A stretch of DNA of 35,213 nucleotides from Dokdonella_A sp966248875 (GCA_966248875.1 CBINBI010000032.1:1-35213), one strand, 5' to 3'; shown: positions 17,256 through 27,606, numbered from the stretch's first letter. The notes: a model not told the origin generated them from the letters alone. Made by a program: numbers and translations.

Positions 17256-18401
17256 TCACGGCGTTGGCGTTGACAAGACATCATTTCGCATTCGTTCGCC
17301 GAAGCGTGACCAGGCGAACCCCCGAGCGAAGGCAATCATCGGAGCCATAGGCAGCGGTCGCGTAAGCAGTTCGACAATGGCCAGCCCAAGTGCCGCACCG
17401 TCACCCGGAGCAACAAGTCTGCCGCTGACGCCGTCGCTCACGGCATCGACGATGCCGCCGGTGGCATAGGCTGCCGTAGGAAGCCCATGTGCGGCGGCCT
17501 CAATAGCGACCATGCCGAACCCTTCGGGATCCCCGGGAATTTCCCGGACCGGAAATACATGCACCGCGGCCGCTCGATAACCATGCGAGAGCACGTTCCA
17601 GTCGGTAATGGGTCCCAGAAAGCGAATATGATTACCGACGCCGTGGGCGTCGGCTGCGGCCTGGATACTTTCTCGTGACTGGCTGCGTGCCACAAGTGCA
17701 TCGTGTGCTTCATCCCCGACGACGACAAGCTGTACCTCACCACAGGACGCCACTACCTGCGGCAACACGTCGCTGACAAACTCGCGCAGCCCCTTCCGCT
17801 CCGTAAGCCTGCCCACGCTGAGCAAGATTGGCCCCGGACCGAGACCGAAGGCTCCACGAAAAGCCTCCCCATTGCCGGGGCCAGCGACGTCGACATGAAC
17901 GCCTGGGGGGATAATCGCGATGCGATCGCGCCGAACGCCGGAGTCACGCGCAAGCTGTGCCGTCGCGCGACTGTTCGCGAAGACGCGATCCATGCGGCGA
18001 ATTGCAGGCAGCCAGGCCGCACGATAAACGATGTTTTTCAGCGCAATGTCGAGGCCATGCAGATAGACGATGGCGCGAGCCCGCGAGAGTCGGGCGGCAA
18101 GCCATGCAATCGGAGCGATAAGTCCACTGCCAGCGATGACCGAGACGGGTCGAACGCGGCGTGCCAGCCACACACTCTTCCACAGAGCTGCTAGAAGGAA
18201 CAATGCAATCGGGCGGTGGACGACTTCAACTACTGCGACACCCTCCGGCGCGCATGCCGCACTTCCACGCGGAGCGACGGCGCATACATCTGCCTGTCGC
18301 TGCAACTCGTCCGCCAGATGCCAGTTGAGCCGTTCCATCCCTCCGAGTAGCGGAGGCAGATTCCTGGTAATCAGCAGAACCGTCGGCCTGCATGGGCGCA
18401 T
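17256..18401 (-). CDS. GT4-type glycosyltransferase
   Basis: This is a GT-B retaining glycosyltransferase predicted to act on the glycan built by this cluster. The 381-residue product begins MRPCRPTVLLITRNLPPLLG, with the acceptor loop GGMERLNWHLADEL. It contains DRVFANSRATAQL, the donor-domain segment ILLSVGRLTERKGLREFV, and DPEGFGMVAIEAAAHGLPTA, the EX7E motif. It is transcribed leftward 15 bases after the GT2 gene and just before the methyltransferase and flippase genes, forming a GT2-GT4-methyltransferase-flippase unit. Such GT4 enzymes often use GDP-mannose or UDP-hexoses; nothing here settles which. Confidence 0.92.
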   Translation of the reverse strand: MRPCRPTVLLITRNLPPLLGGMERLNWHLADELQRQADVCAVAPRGSAACAPEGVAVVEVVHRPIALFLLAALWKSVWLARRVRPVSVIAGSGLIAPIAWLAARLSRARAIVYLHGLDIALKNIVYRAAWLPAIRRMDRVFANSRATAQLARDSGVRRDRIAIIPPGVHVDVAGPGNGEAFRGAFGLGPGPILLSVGRLTERKGLREFVSDVLPQVVASCGEVQLVVVGDEAHDALVARSQSRESIQAAADAHGVGNHIRFLGPITDWNVLSHGYRAAAVHVFPVREIPGDPEGFGMVAIEAAAHGLPTAAYATGGIVDAVSDGVSGRLVAPGDGAALGLAIVELLTRPLPMAPMIAFARGFAWSRFGERMRNDVLSTPTP

Positions 18402-18416
18402 CGGATGAAATGGGTT

Positions 18417-19280
18417 CTAGTGTTTCGAATGGAAACCGGTCGGACGATAGGTCAGCGCCGTGATCTGCTCCGAAACGAGTCCGATCAGGAACACGATGAC
18501 CGACGCACTGAACAGCAGCACGCTCATGTTCGTCAATCGATGCGCCACCAGAAAAGTGTAGGTGTAATAGCCGAGGCCGAGAGCAAAAAAGCCGAGGCTC
18601 ACCGGAACGAAAAGCTTCAGCGGCGAATACAACGTCGCAATCTTGAAGATGATCAAAAGGAACCGCACTCCGTCCCGCAGCGGCCGGATGTGGCTTTTGC
18701 CGATCCGGCGCGCTACCGGTATCGGCTCGTACGCGACGGCATAGGCGCTGCGGAAGAAGGCCATCGTGATCGTCGTCGGATACGAAAAGCCGTTCGGGAG
18801 CAGGTGCAGGAATTCGCGGAACTTCTCTGCGTCGACGGCGCGGAAGCCGGAGGTCAGGTCGAGCACCTGGAAATTCGTCATCCGGCTCGCAAGCCAGTTG
18901 TAGATCGTGTTGGCCACTCCGCGGCCCACGCCGGCCTGCCCGGCCCAGTCCCGCGCGCCGACGACCATGTCGTAGCCTTCACGCAGCCGTTGCAACAATC
19001 GCCCGACCAGTTGGGGATCGTGCTGGCCGTCGGCGTCCATGAACACGAGGGTGTCGCCCTTCGCGACCCGAGCGCCCCGCTTGATGGCGGCGCCGTTGCC
19101 CATCGGATAAGCCTGGCGCACGACTTGCACCCCGTTACGAGCGCAGATCGAAGCCGTGTCGTCGGTCGATCCGTCGTCCACCACGATGATCTCGGCATCG
19201 GGCTGCTCCCGCCGGAGACGCGGCAGCAGGTCGGCCAGGGCCGCGGCCTCGTTCTTGGCCGGCAGGATGATGCTGAGCAT
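18417..19280 (-). CDS. GT2 glycosyltransferase resembling polyprenyl-phosphate mannosyl/glucosyl synthases
   Basis: This GT-A enzyme probably makes a polyprenyl-phosphate-linked monosaccharide or starts the lipid-linked glycan. The 287-residue product has the DPM1-like N-terminus MLSIILPAKNEAAALADLLP, the nucleotide motif VVDDGSTDDT (34-43), DADGQHDP (82-89, the DxD-type metal site), and LDLTSGFRAVD. Two hydrophobic segments near the C-terminus (about 215-270) anchor it in the membrane, as in DPMS/GtrB-like proteins. AGGGGAGG precedes the ATG closely. It is first in the leftward GT2-GT4-methyltransferase-flippase unit and divergent from pilB. A polyprenyl-phosphate-sugar is the donor GT-C enzymes use, which ties it to the two membrane proteins at 7106-11124; that is inference. 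Confidence 0.9.
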   Translation of the reverse strand: MLSIILPAKNEAAALADLLPRLRREQPDAEIIVVDDGSTDDTASICARNGVQVVRQAYPMGNGAAIKRGARVAKGDTLVFMDADGQHDPQLVGRLLQRLREGYDMVVGARDWAGQAGVGRGVANTIYNWLASRMTNFQVLDLTSGFRAVDAEKFREFLHLLPNGFSYPTTITMAFFRSAYAVAYEPIPVARRIGKSHIRPLRDGVRFLLIIFKIATLYSPLKLFVPVSLGFFALGLGYYTYTFLVAHRLTNMSVLLFSASVIVFLIGLVSEQITALTYRPTGFHSKH

Positions 19281-19404
19281 AGCCTCCCCTGGGCGGGCGT
19301 GAAGGAACTGTGCACTGGCTCTCTATACTGCCCGCGGATAGTTCTTTCGGCAATCCATTTAGGGTAGATTCGGTCCTGATTACGGGGGGTTACGAAGTAT
19401 TCCT

Positions 19405-21132
<1,728 letters not shown>

Positions 21133-21136
21133 GATC

Positions 21137-22411
21137 ATGGCCACTGCTACCGCTGCAAGAGCCGGCATCAAGACCAGTGTCGGCAAGTCGCGCGCCCAGG
21201 TCAGCCAGATGCAGGTCTTTACCTGGGTCGGCATCGACAAGCGCGGCGTCAAGATCAAGGGCGAGCAGGTCTCGAAGAACGCGAGCCTGGTCAAAGCGGC
21301 GCTGCGCCAGCAGGGCATCAATCCGCAAACCGTCAAGCCGAAAGCGAAGCCGCTGTTCGGCAAGGCCGGCAAGGCCATCAAGGGCCGCGACATCGCCATA
21401 TTCAGCCGCCAGCTCGCCACAATGATGTCGGCCGGCGTGCCGATGGTGCAGGGCTTCGAGATCGTCGCCGGCGGTCAGACGAATCCGCGCATGAAGGACA
21501 TGCTGACGGACATCAAGACGAACATCGAGGGCGGCTCGTCCCTGCACGAGTCGCTCGCCAAGTACCCGGTCCAGTTCGACGAGCTTTACTGCAATCTGGT
21601 CAAGGCCGGCGAATCCGCCGGCGTGCTCGACACCGTCCTCGACACGATCGCGACCTACAAGGAAAACATCGAATCGCTGAAAGGCAAGATCAAGAAGGCG
21701 ATGTTCTATCCCGCGATCGTCATTGCGGTCGCGATTCTCGTGTCCTGCATCCTTTTGATGTTCGTGGTGCCTCAGTTCGAGTCCGTATTCAAGAACTTCG
21801 GCGCGGACCTGCCGGCATTCACGCAGATGCTGGTCAACGCATCGCGTTTCATGGTGTCGTACTGGTGGCTGCTGCTGCTGATCGTCGTCGGCACGATGGT
21901 CGGCCTGGTCATGCTGTACAAGCGTTCGGACAAGTTCGCTCACTTCATCGGGCGCTCGTTGCTCAAACTGCCGGTCGTCGGCAACATCCTGCGCCAGTCG
22001 GCGATCGCACGCTTCTCGCGCACCCTCGGCGTGACGTTCCGCGCCGGCGTGCCGCTGGTCGAGGCGCTGGACTCGGTCGCCAATGCGACCGGCAGCGTGG
22101 TCTACAACGACGCTGTCAAGCGCATCCGCGAGGATGTTGCGGTTGGCCATCAGCTTCAGCTCGCGATGCGGCAGACCAACCTGTTCCCGAACATGGTCGT
22201 ACAGATGGTCGCCATCGGCGAGGAGGCCGGCGCGCTCGACAAGATGCTGTTCAAGGTCGCCGAGTTCTACGAGGAAGAAGTCAACAACGCGGTCGATGCG
22301 CTGTCGAGCCTGCTGGAGCCGTTCATCATGGTCATCATCGGCGTGCTCGTCGGCGGCATGGTGATCGGCATGTACCTGCCGATCTTCAAGCTTGCCGCGG
22401 TCGTCGGCTGA
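21137..22411 (+). CDS. pilC: Type IV pilus inner-membrane platform protein PilC
   Basis: This GspF-family protein is the membrane platform on which PilB acts to insert pilin subunits. The 424-residue product has two T2SSF domains: the first around FSRQLATMMSAGVPMVQGFE through GESAGVLDTVLDTIA, the second around FSRTLGVTFRAGVPLVEALD through GEEAGALDKMLFKVA. Three long hydrophobic segments follow the usual pattern (near 193-215, 240-265 and 393-420). The ribosome site AGGA overlaps the pilB stop. The length matches the family (about 400-420). Confidence 0.97.
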   Translation: MATATAARAGIKTSVGKSRAQVSQMQVFTWVGIDKRGVKIKGEQVSKNASLVKAALRQQGINPQTVKPKAKPLFGKAGKAIKGRDIAIFSRQLATMMSAGVPMVQGFEIVAGGQTNPRMKDMLTDIKTNIEGGSSLHESLAKYPVQFDELYCNLVKAGESAGVLDTVLDTIATYKENIESLKGKIKKAMFYPAIVIAVAILVSCILLMFVVPQFESVFKNFGADLPAFTQMLVNASRFMVSYWWLLLLIVVGTMVGLVMLYKRSDKFAHFIGRSLLKLPVVGNILRQSAIARFSRTLGVTFRAGVPLVEALDSVANATGSVVYNDAVKRIREDVAVGHQLQLAMRQTNLFPNMVVQMVAIGEEAGALDKMLFKVAEFYEEEVNNAVDALSSLLEPFIMVIIGVLVGGMVIGMYLPIFKLAAVVG

Positions 22412-22426
22412 TCGTTCCGGCGGCGC

Positions 22427-23299
22427 GTGTTCGATTTTTCCTGGGCAACCCAACCCGGTCCGCTGATCGCGCTGACCGGGTTGCTGGGCCTTCTCGTCGG
22501 CAGCTTTCTCAACGTCGTCATCCTGCGCCTGCCGCGCCGCCTCGAGCACGACTGGCGCACGCAGGCGCGCGAACTCCTCGGCCATCCGCCCGGTGACGAA
22601 GCGAAGCCGCCCGACCTCGTCGTCACCGGCTCGCACTGCCCCGCCTGCAAGCATCGTCTTTCGGCGCTGGACAACATCCCGCTCCTGAGCTGGCTGCTGC
22701 TGCGCGGGCGCTGCCGCCACTGCAAGGCGCGCATCTCGTGGCAATACCCGCTGGTCGAGCTGCTCACCGCGCTCGCGTCGGCTGCGATCGCATGGAAGCT
22801 CGGCTTCGGCTGGCCGCTCGCGGCGGGACTCGCCTTCACCTGGATCCTGATCGCCGCCGCCGGCATCGATGCGCGCACGCAGCTCCTGCCCGATCAGTTG
22901 ACGCTGCCGCTGCTCTGGCTCGGCCTGCTGCTCTCGCTGGTACCCGTTTTTGTGCCACCCGATGCGGCGATCATCGGCGCCGCGATCGGATACCTCAGCC
23001 TTTGGTCCGTCTACTGGCTGTTCAAGCTCGCGACCGGCAAGGAAGGCATGGGCTACGGCGATTTCAAGCTGCTCGCCGCGCTCGGCGCCTGGATGGGAGC
23101 GATGAGCCTGCTGCCGATCGTACTGCTGTCCTCGCTGATCGGCGCGATCGTCGGCGGCAGCGTGCTCGCGCTGCGCGGACAGGATCGCAGCACGCCGATT
23201 CCGTTCGGCCCGTTCATCGCCGCGGCGGGCTGGGTCTGGTTCGTGCTCGGCGATCGCCTCGGCGCCTGGTATTCCGCACTCTTCACTGTCGGACAATAG
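22427..23299 (+). CDS. pilD: Prepilin peptidase / N-methyltransferase PilD
   Basis: This bifunctional membrane aspartyl protease cleaves the prepilin leader and N-methylates the new N-terminal phenylalanine. The 290-residue product has the conserved N-terminal LLVGSFLNVVILRLPRRLE and the zinc motif CPAC...CRHC (C71, C74, C96, C99). The two catalytic aspartates lie in AAGIDARTQLLPD (D148) and GMGYGDFK (D212), with about eight hydrophobic segments. The start is GTG at 22427, 15 bases after the pilC stop. Its substrates include the two pilins at 5879-7042, whose cleavage sites are intact. Confidence 0.97.
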   Translation: MFDFSWATQPGPLIALTGLLGLLVGSFLNVVILRLPRRLEHDWRTQARELLGHPPGDEAKPPDLVVTGSHCPACKHRLSALDNIPLLSWLLLRGRCRHCKARISWQYPLVELLTALASAAIAWKLGFGWPLAAGLAFTWILIAAAGIDARTQLLPDQLTLPLLWLGLLLSLVPVFVPPDAAIIGAAIGYLSLWSVYWLFKLATGKEGMGYGDFKLLAALGAWMGAMSLLPIVLLSSLIGAIVGGSVLALRGQDRSTPIPFGPFIAAAGWVWFVLGDRLGAWYSALFTVGQ

Positions 23300-23345
23300 G
23301 CCGTCGCGCCACGACGGCGCGATACCGAAGCACACAGGACTCCCA

Positions 23346-24002
23346 ATGCCCGACCGTGCCCGCGCCCATTCCGACGCGACTCGCAAACGTGCGCTGCACC
23401 CGTTCACCGTCGCGCTGACCGGCGGTATCGGCAGCGGCAAATCCGAGGCGGCGCGCCGTTTCGCGACGCTCGGTGCGACGGTCATCGATGCCGATGCGGT
23501 CGCGCGCGAGCTGGTCCAGCCCGGCATGCCCGCGCTCAACGAGATTGCAGCGGCATTCGGCCCGCAGATACTCGACGAGACCGGCTCGCTCGAGCGCGCC
23601 GAAATGCGAGCGCTGGTGTTCGGCGATGCCGACGCGCGTAGGCGCCTCGAGGCGATCCTGCACCCACGCGTTCGCGCGGAAATGCTCGTGCGAACCGACG
23701 CGGCGGCGGGGCCGTACGTGATGCTGGTGGTGCCGCTCTTCGTCGAAACGGCGGGCTACGACTGGGTCGATCGCGTCCTCGTGGTAGACCTGCCGCGCGA
23801 GCTGCAGCTCGCCCGCGCCATCGCGCGCGACGGCATGCCGCCCTCGCTCGCCGAGGCGATGATCGACGCGCAGGCGTCGCGCGAGCAGAGGCTCGCCGCT
23901 GCCGACGACGTGATCGACAACAGCGGCGCGCCCGAGGATCTCGACGCGCAGGTCGCGGCGCTGCACGAACGCTACCTGGAACTCGCGGCCACGCGTCGGT
24001 AG
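23346..24002 (+). CDS. coaE: Dephospho-CoA kinase
   Basis: This is the last enzyme of CoA synthesis, phosphorylating the ribose 3'-OH of dephospho-CoA. The 218-residue product has the P-loop GGIGSGKS (26-33), VIDADAVARELVQPG, the lid/CoA region HPRVRAEM, MLVVPLFVETAGYD, and the C-terminal DDVIDNSGAPEDLDAQV typical of CoaE. It has a short extra N-terminus of about 20 residues; no alternative ATG lies closer to the conserved start, so the ATG at 23346 is used. It follows pilD by 46 bases. The pilD-coaE pairing is widespread in Gammaproteobacteria. Confidence 0.97.
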   Translation: MPDRARAHSDATRKRALHPFTVALTGGIGSGKSEAARRFATLGATVIDADAVARELVQPGMPALNEIAAAFGPQILDETGSLERAEMRALVFGDADARRRLEAILHPRVRAEMLVRTDAAAGPYVMLVVPLFVETAGYDWVDRVLVVDLPRELQLARAIARDGMPPSLAEAMIDAQASREQRLAAADDVIDNSGAPEDLDAQVAALHERYLELAATRR

Positions 24003-24008
24003 GCGGCG

Positions 24009-24956
24009 CTAGCTCGCAGACCGGTCCAGAAAGCCGATGGCCGCCAGCACGCCATCCGCCACGGTCGTGACCAGCCGGTAGAGCAACGCCAGCGCCAGCG
24101 CCTCCGCCACGCCCAGCACGGGCGCGAGCCCGAGCGACAGCACCGCCTCGCGCAGGCCGATTCCCGCCGGCGCCCCCGGCGTCACATAGCCGACCAGCCA
24201 GGCGAGCGAGAGCCAGCCGCACCAGGCACCGAAAGGCAGCGCGTCAGGCGACGGCGAGAGCGATCGGAGCGCGAGCGCTGAACAGACGAACATCCCGACG
24301 TAGAGCGCGAGCACAGCGAGGAGCGAGACTCCGCTGCGTTGCAACGCGAGCTGCGGCGCGCCGGTACGGTGCCCGATCCAGCCTGCGGCGATCCACGCAA
24401 GCAGTGCGACGCCCGGCGCGAGCCAGACGACATGACGTGCCCATGGCGCGATCCCATCCAGGCGCGGATCGGCAACCACGCCGAGCGCCAGCAAGGCCGC
24501 GCCCGCGCTGACCAGCACCGTCTCCAGCAACAGCGCGAGCGCTAGCGCGCGATGGTCGGCGCCCGCCCTACGCGCTGCGACGTGCCGCCAGGCGAGATGA
24601 AACACATTCCCAGGCAGGTATTTCGCAAGCTGCGCGCGCAGGTGGCCGACGGCCAGCGGCAAGGCGGGCAGCCGCCGCCCTGCAGCGAGGCGCACCAAGC
24701 CCACCCACGCCCCGGCCAGCAGCAAACCACCGACCAGGTACAGCGCGAGCGCGGCCAGCAGCGCGGCGACCCGAGTGCGGGCGAGCGCGTCCCCTAGCGC
24801 GTCGCCCAGTGCAAGGCCGCGCCGGATCAGCAGCGCCAGTGCGACGAGGCAGACGAGCGCGCCGGCCACACCGGCCGCACGCTTCAGTGCATCGCGATCG
24901 AACACGGTCCGCGCCGGCGCCCGGGAAGGCGATTCATGGCTTGCGTCCGGGCTCAT
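24009..24956 (-). CDS. Lysylphosphatidylglycerol-synthase-TM / UPF0104-like membrane protein
   Basis: The 315-residue product is almost wholly hydrophobic, with about eight predicted membrane segments. It carries motifs of the LPG synthase transmembrane (AglD/UPF0104-like) family: HLRAQLAKYLPGNVFHLAWR in the middle and GAPAGIGLREAVLSL near the end. Family members without the soluble aminoacyl domain often sit beside GT2 genes and are thought to move or present lipid-linked substrates. The start overlaps the upstream GT2 gene by 23 bases, so the two are co-translated. It ends convergently 6 bases from coaE. The exact function is unknown. Confidence 0.85.
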   Translation of the reverse strand: MSPDASHESPSRAPARTVFDRDALKRAAGVAGALVCLVALALLIRRGLALGDALGDALARTRVAALLAALALYLVGGLLLAGAWVGLVRLAAGRRLPALPLAVGHLRAQLAKYLPGNVFHLAWRHVAARRAGADHRALALALLLETVLVSAGAALLALGVVADPRLDGIAPWARHVVWLAPGVALLAWIAAGWIGHRTGAPQLALQRSGVSLLAVLALYVGMFVCSALALRSLSPSPDALPFGAWCGWLSLAWLVGYVTPGAPAGIGLREAVLSLGLAPVLGVAEALALALLYRLVTTVADGVLAAIGFLDRSAS

Positions 24957-25911
24957 CGACCCGTGCGCGTGGATCGCGATGCTCGAGCTGACGCAACCGC
25001 CAGTCGAGGCCCTCGAGCAGGCGCCGGTTCACCGATTGCAGGTCTGCGAGAAAACCGAGCAGGAACGCGATCAGCCCGATGGTCACCGAAGCCGCAGCAA
25101 GCAGTGCCGACTGCACATGGCCGGCCCCTTCTCCGATCAGGGCATGGACCAGGTACCAGCCGCCGAACAGCAGACCGGCGCTCACGAAGAACGTCGCGAT
25201 CAGCCAGAAGAACGTGAGCGGGCGATACGTCGCGAAGATGCGCACGATCGTCGTCGACGAGCGCCACACGTAAAGCCCGGTGCTCTTGACCAGCCGCGAC
25301 GGGCGCAGATCGGGATTCGTGCGCACCGGCACCGACAGCACGCGGATGTTGCTATGTCCGGCCTGGATGATCGTTTCCAGCGTGTAGGTGTAGGAACTGA
25401 ACACGTTGAGCCGTTGCGCGGCCTCGCGCGTGAACGCACGGAAGCCGCTCGGCGCGTCGGCGACATCAGTGTTGCTGGCGAGCCGCACGACCCGGCTGCC
25501 CAGCATCTGCAGCTTCTTCTTGAGCCACGAGAAATGTTCGGTGTCGGCGATCGGGCGTGCGCCGATGACCATCTCCGCGCGGCCCTCGCTGATCGGCCGC
25601 ACCAGCGCCTCGATGTCGCGCGCGTCGTACTGGTTGTCGGCGTCGGTGTTGACGATGACGTCGGCACCGCGGGCGATGGCGGCGTCGAGTCCCGTCATGA
25701 ACGCCGCCGCGAGGCCGCGGTTGACCGGATGCCGCACCACGCAGTCGACACCAAGCGAGCGGGCGACCTCCGCCGTGTCGTCGTCGGAGCCATCGTCGAC
25801 GACCAGCCACTCGACCACGTCGCATCCGGGGACCTGCCGCGGCAGGTGCGCGATCGCGTGCGGCAGCGATTCGGCTTCGTTGTAGCAGGGGATCTGGATG
25901 ACGAGCTTCAT
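24934..25911 (-). CDS. GT2 family glycosyltransferase (membrane-anchored)
   Basis: This GT-A glycosyltransferase has 325 residues. The N-terminal catalytic domain has LVIQIPCYNEAESLPHAI, the nucleotide motif WLVVDDGSDDDTAEVA, and DVIVNTDADNQYD with the DxD-type metal site. DAPSGFRAFTREAA resembles the acceptor-side motif of polyprenyl-phosphate-sugar synthases. Two C-terminal hydrophobic segments (about 215-275) anchor it. It overlaps the following membrane-protein gene by 23 bases and follows a methyltransferase gene by 68 bases on the same strand. It is similar in design to the GT2 at 18417 but clearly a different protein. Donor and acceptor are unknown. Confidence 0.9.
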   Translation of the reverse strand: MKLVIQIPCYNEAESLPHAIAHLPRQVPGCDVVEWLVVDDGSDDDTAEVARSLGVDCVVRHPVNRGLAAAFMTGLDAAIARGADVIVNTDADNQYDARDIEALVRPISEGRAEMVIGARPIADTEHFSWLKKKLQMLGSRVVRLASNTDVADAPSGFRAFTREAAQRLNVFSSYTYTLETIIQAGHSNIRVLSVPVRTNPDLRPSRLVKSTGLYVWRSSTTIVRIFATYRPLTFFWLIATFFVSAGLLFGGWYLVHALIGEGAGHVQSALLAAASVTIGLIAFLLGFLADLQSVNRRLLEGLDWRLRQLEHRDPRARVDEPGRKP

Positions 25912-25979
25912 CGCGTGCCGGTCGGCCGGAAGAGCGCGAATGATAAGCGCGTCGCGCCGGAAACCTCCACGCCTGCGGC

Positions 25980-26528
25980 CTAGCGACGTTCCAGCACCAG
26001 CAGCTGGTTGGCGCCGAACAGAAAGCGCCGATAAAGGACGATGGCGAGGCCCTGCCGCCGCGCCAGACCGTGGAGCGCCTCACGATCGAGCAGCGCCTCG
26101 TGCTCCTCGCTGGCGTCGTGGCTGAAGACACCCAGCCTCGCGCCGAGGTCATGGATCGACTCGTACGCCGGGTGCGGTGTCGTCAGCACGATACGCCCGC
26201 CGGGCCGCGCAAGCGCGACCAGCCCGCGCAGGAACGCATCGGGGTGCTTGCTGTGCTCGATGACCGCGAGGGAGACAACGGTGTCCCACTCGCCGGTTGC
26301 CGGTGCGGCTTCGACGAAGCGATGTCGAGGGTAAGCGTTACGCGCTGCCGCGAGTAAGACCGCATCGATGTCGTAGCCGCAGTAGTCCTCAGACCGCACA
26401 AGTGCGGCCAGCGCTCCGGATCCGCAACCGAAGTCGAAGACGCGGCCCCGCAGCCATGGCCGCGCCGCGGCGATGCGCCGGCGGCGCAGAAACGGAGAAA
26501 GCAGGCCTTGCGTGCCTTGGTCGGACAT
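25980..26528 (-). CDS. Small class I SAM-dependent methyltransferase
   Basis: The 182-residue product has motif I VFDFGCGSGALAALVRSE, motif II region YCGYDIDAVLLAAAR, and motif IV/V WDTVVSLAVIEHSKHPDAFL followed by RPGGRIVLTTPHPAYESIHD. This is the layout of short Methyltransf_11/23 enzymes. The length is complete for the core fold, without an extra substrate domain. It heads a leftward set with the GT2 and the UPF0104-like membrane protein, suggesting modification of a lipid-linked sugar; the substrate is unproven. A 112-base gap precedes it, with no strong promoter recognised. Confidence 0.87.
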   Translation of the reverse strand: MSDQGTQGLLSPFLRRRRIAAARPWLRGRVFDFGCGSGALAALVRSEDYCGYDIDAVLLAAARNAYPRHRFVEAAPATGEWDTVVSLAVIEHSKHPDAFLRGLVALARPGGRIVLTTPHPAYESIHDLGARLGVFSHDASEEHEALLDREALHGLARRQGLAIVLYRRFLFGANQLLVLERR

Positions 26529-26640
26529 ACGGATTTCCGGGATGAACTGCGAGGACCGTGCAATGCGCGGCGGACTCTAGCAACCGTCTTCCGGGTTGTC
26601 ATCGCAACGGTCGCCGCTCAGGAGCGCTCCGCCGTGCCGC

Positions 26641-27606
26641 TCATGCGCAGGCGTCTCTCATGGGCCACAAGCCGCGAATCGCCGCGACACCCTGCGCGCC
26701 GGCGTTCCGCGCAGCGTCGATATCGGCGCCGTCCAGGCCACCCAACGCATACACCGGCAGCGCTGCGGTCGCCACGAGATCGGCAAAGCGCGCCCAGCCC
26801 AGCGGCACCGCATCCGCGTGGCTCGGCGTCGCAGCCACCGGCGACAGTGTCGCGAAATCGGCGCCGATGCGCCGTGCGTGCTCCAGCTCGGTGGCATCGT
26901 GGCAGGACACGGCCAGCCAGCGGTGCGCGGCAATAGGACGCGTGTCGAGGCTCGCCGCGATGCGGGCGGGAAGGTGCACGCCCTCAAGGTTCAGGCGCTC
27001 GGCGAGTTGCCAGTCGGCATTGAGCAGCAGATGGGCGCCGTGCCGCGCGCAGATCGCGTGTGCGGCGGCCGCGCAATCCGCGAGGTCGCCGGTCGTCCAT
27101 GCGGGCTGCCGCAACTGGATCAGGCGGATGCCGGAGCGGCAGGCGCGCTCGATGCCGGCGAGCAGCATGCTGCGTTCGGAAGGCGGCAGCGCCGGCGTGA
27201 TCAGATAGCGGTCGGGCAGGCAGAGCGCGGCGAGCACCGGAACGTCCGCCGGCGGCATCTGCAGCGACGCGAGCGTGTCGCGATCCACCCACCGAAGCGC
27301 CTGCGCCTCGCGCGCATGCGGTGTGCCGCGGTATGTGTCGACCAGCCAGGCGTCGAGCACGATGCGCTTCTCGGGATAGGTCCACGGCACGGCGATCAGC
27401 GGCCGCGCCAAAGCGACTTCGATGCCGAGCTCCTCGGCGAGCTCGCGACGCAGCGCTTCGCGCGGCGCTTCGCCGGGATCGACCTTGCCGCCCGGAAATT
27501 CCCAGAAGCCTTCGAGGTGCTTGCCCGTGGGACGCTGCGCGACGAGCACGCGGCCCGCGGCATCCCGCAGGACGCCTGCGACGACGTGGACAGGCGGCTC
27601 TGTCAC
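26641..27606 (-). CDS. mutT: Nudix hydrolase (MutT-type) fused to a ThiE-like domain
   Basis: The N-terminal domain (about 1-130) is a MutT-like Nudix hydrolase expected to remove oxidised nucleotides such as 8-oxo-dGTP. The Nudix box runs from G40 to I62 (GKVDPGE, then REALRRELAEELGI), complete with E46, R54, E55, E58 and E59. The C-terminal part (about 130-321) is a thiamine-phosphate-synthase-like TIM barrel (RYLITPAL, IRLIQLRQP, GVHLPARIA, PVYALGGLDG). Several ThiE signature residues are changed (QLRxK to QLRQP; GVHLGQ to GVHLPA), so that half is probably not an active thiamine enzyme. This fusion is known next to secA in Gammaproteobacteria. It lies 75 bases after secA. Confidence 0.95.
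   Translation of the reverse strand: MTEPPVHVVAGVLRDAAGRVLVAQRPTGKHLEGFWEFPGGKVDPGEAPREALRRELAEELGIEVALARPLIAVPWTYPEKRIVLDAWLVDTYRGTPHAREAQALRWVDRDTLASLQMPPADVPVLAALCLPDRYLITPALPPSERSMLLAGIERACRSGIRLIQLRQPAWTTGDLADCAAAAHAICARHGAHLLLNADWQLAERLNLEGVHLPARIAASLDTRPIAAHRWLAVSCHDATELEHARRIGADFATLSPVAATPSHADAVPLGWARFADLVATAALPVYALGGLDGADIDAARNAGAQGVAAIRGLWPMRDACA

Noticed and set aside
19316..19332. Possible sigma-54 promoter before pilB (TGGCTCTCTATACTGC)
   Set aside because: The GG and GC dinucleotides are 11 bases apart, not 10, and the rest of the -24/-12 consensus is poor. The embedded TATACT could be a sigma-70 -10, but no -35 is visible.
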